This document shows positions 43,700 through 55,800 of a stretch of 64,000 nt of DNA, piece by piece. This DNA comes from Ectocarpus siliculosus (Eukaryota > Sar > Phaeophyceae > Ectocarpales > Ectocarpaceae). How positions within the stretch are numbered: position 1 is the stretch's first letter; each line of letters begins with the position of its first letter. Position numbers and translations under genes: made by a program. The stretch covers positions 1,472,100 to 1,536,099 of the forward strand of contig FN649742.1 in assembly GCA_000310025.1 (NCBI GenBank), given 5' to 3'. Below the pieces are notes generated by a model. The model made no database searches, was not told the DNA's origin, and saw only the letters and a list, made by a program, of their open reading frames with translations.

Positions 43700-46600
43700 T
43701 TATCTTCGAAGCCTTTCGCGCACACCGGACCCTTCTTCTGTTCCCTCCTCACTCGCCGGGGACCACGGTAGGTCGCCCGTGAAGAGCTCAGTCTCGCACC
43801 ACCCCAACAGTTCGGACATTTCCGGACACACCATGCTATATGGTGGCGTTCTGTGGAAAGGGTCCCGGGCATGTCGTTTTTGCACTAAAGTGCCGCCAAC
43901 GGCGCAGCCATACGGGTCCGATCGGTATGGCTCTAGTGCCGACGTTCGTTCGCCCTCGGCAGCGGCAGCGTGGTCAAACCGCCCCTCGGGGTGTAATCCC
44001 ACGTATCGGAACGCCTCCGGCGGGAACCGCAGGGAAGGCATGTGCAGATGTTCAAAGCGGTCCTCCTTGAAGTCGAACCCCACCACAGTGATCTTCGTGG
44101 GGTAGTCGCCAGTGATTTCTTTGAACCTTTGGATGTTGCCGGCAGGGGAACGGAGGGCAATAGATAAGAAGGTCGCAAAGTGATCAAATTGCGACGATGG
44201 GATGAAAAAGCTGCCTCCTCTTGGTTGCTGTATACATTAGCCGAAATACCGACGTCCACATGGGGCGTTTGGAGGTGTTGATTTTCGTTGCTGTTGTGTC
44301 TTCTTCCTGGTAACCCCCGATTGCGTCAAGGATACTTGTAAATCATTCAAACATCTGAGCGACATTTTTCGCCCACTTCGCGCACGCACTCGGGTTCAGA
44401 ACAGATCGCACCAAAGAAACAGCAACAAGCGGTCCCATGTGTGGCGGCATCCGCAGGCTCTATTCATCACACCCGACCAGGTTCTCCATATCTTTCGCCT
44501 ATCGTTCGCGCCAATCCCCCGCCCGCTCCTTCTGTACGGAGCATACACCAAACAGAACACCTGCATATGGAAAACAACACGTTTTCGAAGGAGTCTCGTG
44601 CAAAGTCCTCGGTCGAAGCTCTCGCCCTCAAGTCCGGCTTGCCCCACCAGTCGTAGTGGTCCGCGACGAAGAAATATGACTCTCCCTCGCTCTTCGGTCC
44701 CGCGGGTCCTCTTGTCTTGCCACCTTGTAGCAGCACCAACACCGGAGCGGGAAGCAGGACCCAGAACGCATCGAACACGAGGTAGGTGAACGACGGGAAC
44801 ACGTCAGGGCGCAAAACGCACGCGTAGTTAAACACACGTCGTTGTGCTAAGATGGAAGCAGAAATCAGCCGGAGGAAAACCACAACGGAGTGCGCACCGC
44901 CAGACCTCAACTCAGTACTTTTGTCGTCGGCGTCGTCCGTGAGTAGCCACGCGGGCTTCGCTCGTCATTCATTCGCGTACCACGACGAGTGCGCCACAGA
45001 AAAAGAGAACCGTTCACGACGCCACATTTCCGGGGGGGGGGGCGTCGCCGGTGAAGGACTCACCCGAGAAAAGGAGCAGCGCGTTCTCGTCAGCATCCAG
45101 CGCGTCCAAGCCACCCTGTATGTGCCCCACTAGCGCACGGGGGACGTCCTTCCCCTTCTGATAGTCTAGCAAGAACCAATCGCCGTCTCTGCTGTCCGCG
45201 CCCTCCAGCGATTCTGTTACCGTTACCCCGTGGCACGGCACCATTATGAGATGCGTCAGCTCTTTCGATGCTTGGCTGTCCACGAAGACCACTCGCGGCC
45301 CAACGTGGAAGCTGCAATTTTGTGGTGAGGAGGGGCATTTTACAGCGGCGGTTGGGAACGGGCAGGCACGCGAGGTAGTGGGCTGGGGCGTTGACTTGAC
45401 AGCTTGTGATGTAGGAGCCACTACTGGTGTTCGACGTGACTACAGCAGTAGTGGTTGCGCTGTACTCGTGCGACAACCATGGTGAATTGGAGAGAGTGGT
45501 GAACCACGTGGTCCATCTAAAGAGAGCACCACCTGTAGCTTGTGGACTATCGTAGACCCCAGCAATCACAAAGATTCACGCGCTTGAGTTTTCTTGAAGG
45601 CTCGATTACCAGTGGCCTTGCGGCGGTGTCATTTTCGCTCCATGACACTTTCACGCTGAGAGGAACAAACGATAGTGCTACAGTACTATAGTTGCCATAT
45701 CGGCGTCGTAAACGCCTTCACCCGCTTGTGTGGGTGGGTAAGTAAAGAGGGCTGTATTCGCCCCACCTCCCCCGTCTCGCGGAAACCGGCTTTCGGTGAA
45801 AAATTATGTAAATCTGGAACTAGGTAGAGGGTGCCTGCATGTCTCGGTGTGCTGGTGCCAGCAGAGATGACGGTTTCGTGTGGAACTGTGGTTGAAAATT
45901 ATGGGCGGGAGTCCTAATGATATGTTTGGATTCCAAGATCAATAGCTCCCAGGGATGGCGCTGAGAAGAGGGTACTTGACATCAACAGGGTATGCGCTAG
46001 AATTCTAGTCTACTGCTGTTCGCGACGTGATGCCATTATAAAGCAGGACGGGGGAAAAGTTGGACGCCATACTCGGAGAGACAGCCAAGCGCTCGCGGCG
46101 TCGGAACAACAGAATAGGAGAAGTTTCAATCTCTAGAGCAACACAGGTTGGTCGTACAGGTGTCATTGGCAGCCTCCAGGATAGCCCTACTTGTAAATTG
46201 AGGGCCCAGTGAGACATGGAAGGTCTGAGACTACTGCGGCATGTTCACACGCTCCACTTACCCCACGCTTACTCCCAAGTACCGGCGTTGTGAGAAATTC
46301 GTCCACCTGTGTGTTTTTATTTCATTTTATTTTTCTTCACTTCTAATCAGCGCTCACAGCACTAGTGCCGTTTACTCCAACCCGTGGTCACACAGAAGAG
46401 CCCCTCTCTACCCTCCCCTCCTGCGGTGCTTTGCCTTCGATTTTTAATGCGAGAAGAGTTCAGCACTCTCTTCCCTCTGTGTACACACGAACTAGCGCTA
46501 TCCACTAGGCCAGGAGCGGAAGCGAGAGAAAAACTCACTTTGCAAGAAAAGCTCGCTTACGCCGGGATTCGAACCCCTGACCTGGCCTCTAAAAGGTTTC

Positions 46601-48772
46601 GAGGATACCAACTAGACCACCGGGGCGACCGTGTATGGTAGCTGTGGAGTGGCAGCGTAGAAGCTTCGTACTTCGCTCACTACATACAGATAGCGCCTGT
46701 GCCTCTAATTCTGGCGGGGGTTAGGGTTCTTAGCTTTCCTCTCGTGGGCTACACATGACCGCTGTAAAGATACGTGTAGGGTTCTTCACCGGGCTCACAA
46801 ATGGTGTTCGAGTTCCTAGATTTCGAATTTTTCAAGGCAATATCAATTTCTTAAGGGGTCGAAAGAACAAGTGGTTTTCACGCTGGCTCTTTGTTCATAC
46901 TTAAATCCAATACAAAGAAAGAAACAACCTTACCGCTGGGGTTAGCTGTTGCGTTCTACTGTCATCAGTAGAGGACACCATTGTCACGGCAGCAGAACGG
47001 GCACTCAAATACAAAGATCCGGTCGTCCTTGCGGTAGACCGGGGAGGGCTAGGGTATGTCTCAAAGATACCTGAATCAAATGCGGAGCCTCCTCATGGCT
47101 CCGCACAACTCGTGTTTAGACCCTCAACACGTCCAAACTCAAGAAGAGGAACCTATGCTAATTGCTAAGAACGCACCACTTGTGATCACCAACGACTTTG
47201 AGTCGATGTACCTCGATAGATCTTACCATAATTGCTGTTGAATCAGTTAGGTATAGGTCAGGTCGTTGGTAGCTTGCATAGCTAGCGTTCCGAGTCGTTC
47301 ATTAATTATAGGTAGATTTGGGTCACCCTATAGCTAGGTCACCCCCGAACTAACTTGAACCTTAGCCAGTAGACGTAAGGCTATACGATAGGTAAACTAC
47401 CTTAGATACGTAGCTGTAACACTGCTGCGACACCGTGAGGAGGACTCGTGCGTGCTGGCACGTTCAGGTTTGCTGTACTGGAGCTGAAATATCGAAGGTC
47501 GCAGCAGCCTCTGAAAACAGCCCTAAATCTTCGTCGGAACCAAGCGGAATGCAACATTTGTCAGCAGTAGCTAGTGGCATCAGTTACTCTGTAAGCCCGC
47601 AGTTCAGGAGATTGGGGCCAGTGGCGGCGAGTACAAGCAGTAGAAGACGCTGGGTGTCGGTCTAATTTGTGGAGATTTGCGGAGATAGGCCACTGTTTAC
47701 TACGGCCCTCGATATTTCAGCTCCAGCAGCAAACCTGAATGTACCAGCACACACAACGCCTCTTCATGGTTTCCTCTACTGATGACAGAAGAACGCAACA
47801 GCAAACTCGCAACACCGACCTTATTTGAGCGCCTGACTTGAATTTAGAATTATGTGAATTTTTATCTTGATTTCAAACGAGGCGTGTGGAGGTAGACGCG
47901 CGAAAGATATGTTTTGACCAGCCTCTACTGCCGCCCTGTGCGAGAATCGCCAGTTTCCGTTTTCGCGATGCCTTCGGACGGGTCCTGTGTGTCTGCTGTG
48001 CATTTCTGGTGCTCTTGCGTTTGTTTTCAAAATTAGTCAACATCAAAATTCTTTGTCTGCCATCCCTTAACTACCAATAGGAGGTCTATTTAGGGTATGT
48101 TCGTGACTCTTTAGGTCTAACCGGATGTTGAAGGCTAGGCTCGCACCTTGGATGAGACGCACACCATGGCCGATCCAACTCAACCCAACCCTAACCCTTT
48201 CACCCTAACCTACGGTTGCGCCTCGTTCTCGGAATGCGGAATGGCGAGGGCGCTGGAGACGGCTAAGGCCAACGCCCGACAAACCAGAGGGCGTGAAACC
48301 GCGTAGATGCGGTCCTGTAGATAAGAAGGGTCCTAACCGTGAAAACTACTGGCCCAGAGGTTGGGCGCTATTTGTACACAACAGCAGTGCTACAGAGTCG
48401 ACTGAATTTTCAGCATAATCTTGGATGCACGCGAAACAACCCAAACGTTGCTATGCATACGTGACACATCAAAAGACAGACGTCACAGCCCGGTTTGCAG
48501 CACATACACAACAACAGCGCATTTCTTGCGTACCTCTCGGTAGCAGCAGCAGTTCTGCAGCGATCTCGAGTAAGAGCAAGGCTAACCAAGAGCCCCAGAA
48601 TCGCCGCCGCTTGCAAGAGAACCACGATAGCAGCCAAGGTCAAACGAGGCATCGTGGGACGACACAACGCTGCCGTCGTCTTTGAGTTGGCAAGATCGGT
48701 GCCGCCCGCCTCCAGGTCAACCAGGCTTGGCTTTGAAGCATACATGGGCTCTACCCTGCGAGAGTAGGTCAT
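43700..48772 (-). CDS. DUF218 family membrane-anchored protein
   Basis: Four exons join in phase into 358 residues: 48534-48772, 45064-45311, 44561-44723, 43700-44126 (TAA). A single membrane segment (PRLTLAAIVVLLQAAAILGL, about residues 33-60) suggests a signal anchor. The DUF218 (YdcF/SanA-type) core follows: THLIMVPCHGVTV (about 99-111), WFLLDYQKGKDVPRALVGHI, LLLFSGGKTRGPAGPKSEGE, EDFARDSFENVLFSICRF, ITVVGFDFKEDRFEHLHMPS, DPYGCAVGGTLVQKRHARDP and a final FTGDLPW. These match the long eukaryotic form in order. The biochemical activity of the family is unknown. The start could instead be the ATG at 48847. Intron 1 is 3.2 kb and holds a SINE and a nested inverted-repeat element. Confidence 0.88.
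46313..46630 (-). mobile_element. tRNA-derived SINE, copy 2
   Basis: Same family as 38062-38393, in intron 1 of the DUF218 gene. Read on the minus strand, the head GTCGCCCCGGTGGTCTAGTT is fuller than in copy 1. The A-rich tail (T-rich at 46313-46338) is impure. Confidence 0.88.
46941..47806. mobile_element. Inverted-repeat element with an insertion in its left arm
   Basis: The right arm 47709-47806 is one block. Its reverse complement matches two separated pieces on the left: 46941-46983 (GTTGCGTTCTACTGTCATCA) and about 47430-47500 (GTTCAGGTTTGCTG..CTGGAGCTGAAATATCGA). About 450 bp therefore interrupts the left arm, with similar ACACCRT words at the two break points. It is non-coding and lies in DUF218 intron 1. 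Confidence 0.65.
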
Positions 48773-49894
48773 GTTCGTCTTTCCCTCGTTCCTCAGCAGC
48801 CGTCGCAGGCCTTCTGGTGCAGCAACCCGCTGATGCTGCCGCTGCATTCAAGGGCCTGAGCGTGAATTGCATTTACTAACCACGAAGCATCGTCTCTGAT
48901 ACTGCCCCTTCTGCAGCCTCTACCAGATATGGCTTCCCCCCGAGCACACAACACCAGCACAACGCACGGAAGAGTTCTGTACTCGTGTGCACGGAGTAGG
49001 GAGTGGCGACGACAGACGACAGGGGATTTTAGTCGCGCCGCTTTTTCCACGGGACTGTCACGACGTCCCGCGAGCCGCGAGGTGATGAGGTGATCAGGGA
49101 TCAGGGTTATGTTCAGATTTTGGGTCTATACTGCTGCTATCTATGGTACTGCTGTAGCTCGTTCAAGTTTGGCAGCGCAGTCGGTCGCCTACGGTCGCCT
49201 CGGCAGCTTGTTCGGTAGGGCAACCTCACTGCGATGCTGCAATGACGGCTTGGCTAGGAGGTGGAATTCCCACGAAGCTGTTTTTTTTTCCCCCGCGCAT
49301 CAGAACCAACCCATCAAACCGACGGCAGTCGCGCTGCTTCGTGGGCACCTTCAACCCATGAGTACCAGGCCTATTACTCAAAAGCTAACGCTTGCAATCC
49401 AGTTGTCCTGTGAGGCCCCGGATCGCAGCTTCTCTAGGAGAAAAGTGAAAAGGCAAGACCACGTTACATAAAGGATGTGTGGGATGCGCCAGAATCTGCA
49501 AGCAAAAGCGATGGTTGAGAAGAAGAGACGCGGACCGCACGGAAATATTTTTTGCAGAACCTCGACACTTTGCTAGCGAGAGGGGAGCAGGATCGAGATG
49601 GAGGAAGGAAGAGGGCCATGAATTCAAATGTTCAGCTCCACAGCCAACAGCACGACGGCACTACTAGTGCGTACTGGCAAGCTGTTGTTGACGATCACGG
49701 TTTGGAACCTTCTTGGAATATTCTTCACGGCCTGTGCAATGGCCCGACCGATCACGATCATTGGCAGCCGGTGCCCGTTGGAGAAGATGTAGAGGTCGTA
49801 TGCATACGATCGTACCCACCACGGCGATACACCCTGCCGACACCATAACTCCCGACTCATGGTTAGAGGGCCGCACACGACTCCAGCACGAGCG
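48773..49894. other. Divergent intergenic region, DUF218 / beta-helix gene
   Basis: No gene was recognised. It carries two copies of the dispersed motif (TACTGCTGCT at 49129 and TACTGCTGTAG at 49147-49157). Promoters of both flanking genes should lie here. Confidence 0.5.
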
Positions 49895-52800
49895 ATGAGC
49901 ACGGTTCTCAAAACATGCGTGTCGCTCTTGAGCATCGTTGGGTTGGCCAAGTCTCAGTCATCATGTTCAGAGGGGATCACAACCCTAAATGTGTCAACAA
50001 CGGCTGAAGCCTTGGAACTAAGCGACTCGCTCAACAACTGTGCTGGATCAGGCGAGTTCGAGGTCAATTGGAGCGGGAACGTGCTGCTTTCACAGACTAT
50101 CACAGTTCAAAATAGGACCGCGCTCACGGTGAGAGGAGTTGGTGCCGAAGCAGCTGTAATCGATGGGGGTGATGCTATTAGCCTCTTCCACGTCTTCAAC
50201 GGGTCAGTGCTCATGCTCGACGGGGTGTCGCTCATTGGAGGCAGCGGTGTCGAAAGCGGCGGGGTGGGACTTTGCTGCTCATCCACTCTGCTTGCTGCCA
50301 ACAGCTCTTTCGTCGGCAACTCAAGTCCTGAGGGAGGTGCGAAGAACTGCTTCGTTCGGAGTGCTACAGCAGTAATTCGATTTTGTGTCATTTGCGCCTC
50401 AAAAGTTGGTCTCTTTGCTTCCTTAGAAAATGTCGAGATAATGCTATGCATTCTAGAGGAGTCAAGAGGGAATGTGTTGAAAGACTTTGCAGTGAGTGGA
50501 GAAGGGAAACGTGCTCGATACTCCGCGAAGAGGTTTATCTTACAAACTGGAAAATCATATGGTGGATGGACTTTGGAGAATAGTTGGGTGGGGGAAAGGG
50601 ATGCTCCGGGATTGTGTCTCGCCCCCCGCTTCAAAACGTCTACGCCGCAGTAGTGAATACCACCGTCTACAAGTAGATGCCAGATTCTACCTTGCAACTG
50701 TACTGCTGTTTGAACACGCGAATAGCCTAAGCACATATATGTGTGGATGAAAACAGTTTTCGGGAGGAGATATTGTCAGATCCGTCCGTAGCTTTTCCAG
50801 ACATGCGATGTGGACCTGGGCAAATGCAACCCTACACATCGTATTGAATACCGTGTAGTGTGAGTTTAATGGTCATTCCTGCCTGACGTATGATGACACT
50901 GCCGTGTACAGAGTATTGGTTTAGGCCCATGATGGAGTTGATAGTGTCAAGTAGACTTCCTGACGTGAACTGAACGCCAGCAAACCGAGTTGTGAAACAC
51001 CAAAACAGCAATTCGGCGTGCTGCGCTCCAACTCTTGCCGACGCAAGAGGCAACGCACTACGGCCCCTCCCGGTGATCGCAGTACGGCATATATGCTTAA
51101 CCATGTTCACAGAGGGGGACAGCGGGAACGAGCTACGGAGGTGGGGACTACAACATGATAGAGGTAGCCGACAGCTCTTGAAACCCGGAAAGGCCAATCT
51201 AGTTTCCGAAGACGCATCAAACACCGCCTCGAGCGGGAAAACTCTACTTCTTTCTCGTTGCCGATATCCTTAACCCCCTTAAGGTAGTGAGATTGTGTTG
51301 CGCATGGCCGCGAAAGCCAAACTCGTAAGTGCCGAGTTTGTGAAGCAATTGCAGCATTCCTTCTTGTTGTGGACGCACTCCGCCACAAATAGAACACCAA
51401 CGATTGCATTTTTTTCGGGCGCAGGTGCCATCACCTCTCGCGGCAGCACCATCTACATCGGAGGGAACACGACCTTCGCTAACAACACGTCAGGATCGGA
51501 CGGAGGTGAGAAATCTGCTCGAGACCCTTGCGTGTAGTCCAGCATCGCATGACGCCAGAGACGGCGTGGTGTGAGCGTCTTCGCGCAAGTTGGCGGTGTC
51601 AACTTATTCCACGATAGACCCTTTGGCATCACTCCGGCCAGCAGCACCAAACCAGAGGACAACGTGCAGCGGAATCAAAAACAGAGGCAATGAAATCGAC
51701 TGGCGGGCACTCGTTTGCGGGATGTGAAATCATGCTAGTGTTTTGGTATGTTGTGTACCAGATCCAAATATACTCAGCCTGACCGGTAAACATTGGTTGG
51801 ATTTTACCGTATCAAACGAACGCATCGACAGCATGTGACCAACATCCATGAGACCTGGTGCATCCAGGCGTGCGAGGTTGTTGACGGTGCTGACAGTTTT
51901 TTGGCGTTCGCAGAACCCGACACGTCTGCCTGTCTTCACCGCAAAGGAACAAAATTTCATGGCGAGAAGCTAGCCAATAATGTAATCCAGATAAGTGCCT
52001 CCGCTCGGGAAGAAATACAGGTTGGTATTTAACTTGGTGGCCAACAGAACTGGCCCTCAGTCAAGGTATATTTCGTTAAGAAACAGAGGCTCAAATTTTC
52101 ACGAAAAACATGAATATAGGGTTAAGAAACACGGTTTCAGTGGTGGATCCTAGACTACACTATGTATGACAACCTGTGCTCGACACAGTCGCGATGAAAT
52201 ATTAGTCTAAGCCCCGACCCGGTTTTGACGTTTCTTATCTCCGGGCCCGTACTGTATCAGTCCAGAGCCCCCCGCCGACAGTAGGAAACGGGAGGTACTG
52301 TAGATCCCTTTGCTTCATTCGGAAGCCGAGTCACGACCTGAATGCAGGGACTGGAGACGGAACGCTACTACTACAAATGCAACATAAATCCAGAGAGAGA
52401 AGAAGCTATCTTTGCACCTCGACCAAGCCGGGGAGGAGAGTTCATCGCAGATTTTGCCGACCAGGTCAATCACACTCTGCCCTGGAGGTGTGAGGAGGGA
52501 CTTAGATCATCCATCCAACTAAGAAATGAAGCACAGCAGTTAGTCGCCCTCACCATGCAATTCAAATCGTGGCATCCCAGTGCAACTGGTTGGTAACCTC
52601 GTAAGCTTCTAACGTTTCCACATGTGAGTTCGAATCTCGGCGCAGTCGCACGAAGCGGATTTTTTTCTGACGTGATGATGCAAACACTTTGGTGGATAGC
52701 GATCAGTTGGTGTATGGAGAGCAAGAATTCGATTTGACGGTCGACGTGTGAGGAACGGCTGAATCGTTCTCGCGAAGAAAATGCGGGTTAAGCATCGCCC

Positions 52801-55800
52801 TCAAGGAAAGCGAACTTCGTGGCCTTTCTACCGGCTGATTCGTCCAGAACCGCGCCGAAAGGCGGTACACTCCACGTCCATCCAGACTGCATGGGATGAC
52901 AACAACATTTACTTTTGGAGTACGCCCCATCATGAAAAGTGTCGCCACTGGTATGTATCGATAGCGAAACACACGTGGACAACACAAATGAGCCCTTCAG
53001 GTGGGGGCTTCAACACCGCAACGCTAGCCAACAGCTCCTGGAACTCCAAACAGTCGTCGTTCTTTGAACTCTGGAAGACACGTACGAAAGGCCATCTCGA
53101 GCTGAAAACCGTCTGGCTCACGTCGTAACGGACGCGTAAAGCAGCGACGATGTAGCCACGAAAGCATCCTCACCGTGGACACAACCGTGCAACTGAAACA
53201 TCCCGTTAAATGGACCTACATTCCCCGATATCTCGAATATTGTGGGACGCAGGTGCTATCAACTCGTACTACAGCCACTTCATCAGCATCGAGGGTGAAA
53301 CGACCTTCGCTCACAACACTGCAGAACGTGATGGAGGTGAGGAATCATGTATGCCTAGGCACAATCCAGTAGTGGCCATGAAGAGTATCCTCAAAGCCGT
53401 TGCTGGACCATCCTCAAAACAAACCCGGCGTTCCTTCTGTCTTCTGGGCTGTTCACCGCTTTGGTGGAAACTCAATAATGGAAGCACTTCCAGGAGGTTG
53501 GATGGAAGCACTGGTCGGTGGTGGAAGCTTCCATTACATCCATGGAAGCTTCCATGACGTGCATCGAAGCTGTCACCAAAACAAATTCACAGACAGCGTA
53601 GTTTTTGCAAGTAGCGTGGAAGTCGCGGAAGCCATCGGCTACGCTTTCATGAAAATCTTGGAAAGAGTTTCCATGGAAGTGATGGAAGCGTTCATGGAGG
53701 TGGTGAACCAATCCCTTTGTGTTGTTATCCCAGGAACTCCTCACGTCAGTATGCTGCGATAACTCTTACAGCGGCGTTGGCTTGGACGTCCCACCTGGGG
53801 TCACACGGGAGACCACTCAGACATTTTAAGCACAATCATCCTCTATGCAACAAGCACGAGTCACAAAGAACTTTATCTTTACAATCGGATTCCACTTCTT
53901 TCAGTTTTTCTTTCTTCAGGCCGAGTTACACTTTCCGATTGTTCGACAGCTTCTTGGAATGGTGACGGGGGGAAAACAAAAATGGGGTCACTAAAAACAC
54001 AACGAAAACCTCACCATCGACAATATGGATGGACCACGTGTGCAACGGCCGTCCACGTTAGAAGAACCCATGCACACAACCATCCATATTGGAATGCTGT
54101 GTTTGCGGTCTTTGTTCGGGTGCAGGCGCGATCCTCATATGGGGGACTAGCCTTATCATCGAAGGCGATACTGCCCTTGCCATCGAAGGCGATACTACCT
54201 TCACCAGCAATTCTGCGCAAGGGGAAGGAGGTGAGATAGATGTGTTGCGTAGGTGCGATCCGGCAATTGTGCGGATTGGCGTGCATGTCTCGATCAAGTA
54301 GGCGGTGGAAAAAGGTATTCTAGGTCAAGGGTTTATAACCACGGCACCACGTGGAAGAACAGCGATGAACGCCTTGCATTCTTAAGCACGTTAAAACTGC
54401 GCACATTGGTCCAGGTCCACGTAGGCCTGTGTCGATGGCCTCACCAAGTAGCATGGTATATTTTCTTGAAAGCGTTGTTGTCCTTTCCGACAGTACCATG
54501 CGGTATATTTTTGCTCGGTCTTTTGTCCTTGCATTCGGCGCAGATACGGTGGTTGGTGGTGGAATCATCGTGTGGAAATTCCGTCCTATGCTTTGAGACC
54601 ACGCTGTTCTCAGCCACATCTCTGAGGCATCGGTTGTCGCTGGTGACTTGTGTGCGGTGGCACTTCCCACCACATCTGTACAAGTAACTGCGACACATGA
54701 CGTACGTTGACCACACACTTTCGATCTGGTGCTTGTTTGCAAGCATCGCAGTAAATGTACATGCCCATCACATCGTTGTGAACTCTGTTGCGCGTGACGC
54801 AGAAGTCGTGTGTTGCAAACCGAGTATTCAGTCAGTATGGGGCGCTGGTGGGTAGATGGGGGAGGGTGGGGTGTTCGAGGTGTTGTCTCTCGCGGCCCTT
54901 GTCTCCGAGATGCGGAGTACCTTCTTGCGTGCAGGACCCTAGCCCAGGCTTCGATGTTTGCCAAGGCACGTGAAACAAGCCATCCTACGTCGCCGGGGGT
55001 CCCGGAGGCAACCGTAGTGCATGGCGCAGAGCCGGAAAACGTACGCACCACCACCGCAGACTCTCCCATTCCAGATGAGGCACGTTGACCCGCGAAATTA
55101 AACATGCAGCAAATGTGCATCAGCGCAACGCAACCTATCCTTTTTAGGCATCTACCACGTTACACTGAACTTCGCGACAAATCGAATGCCGTGTTCTTTC
55201 ATTTTCGGGCGCAGGTGCTATCCACTCCAGATACGGCCATGCCATCATCATCGAGGGCGAGACAACCTTCGAGGACAATACCGCAACAGAGGGTGGAGGT
55301 GAGACAGAAAGCACGCGAAGGCGCAATGTCAGCAGTGCCCCTTACGGGTGAATCTCATGGCGATTGTGCTACTGCTGGACTGTCGTTGTGCGAGGTAACT
55401 CCTTGAACCTATCTGCGTGTCGCGCAGAGACTGTCCCAGTCAAGCTCACGTGGGCCCTAGGACTGCGTGGCTCATGCAGTGGAGCCTCCAACTTCTGAGC
55501 AACAGTTTCATGATAAGTCAGTGCGCAGATTGAATCTAACTCCCAGGTTCGATGGCGTTGTTGTGATTTTTTTCGCGTGTTTTTTTCCCTCGAGAAAAGG
55601 CACACCATGAAACTGGGCGCAAAGTCCTTGTTCGTAGCATGTATTTGTCCCACGCGACTTGGAGACCAAAATCCAACAACTTTAGAGTGCTCATGGCGGA
55701 GACCGAATGCACTTGCGCCTCGAGCCTATCAGAAGCCTACCTCGCACATCTTGCGGCATGAACAAACTCCCCCACACAAAGAATCTGGCCGAGGGTGCTA

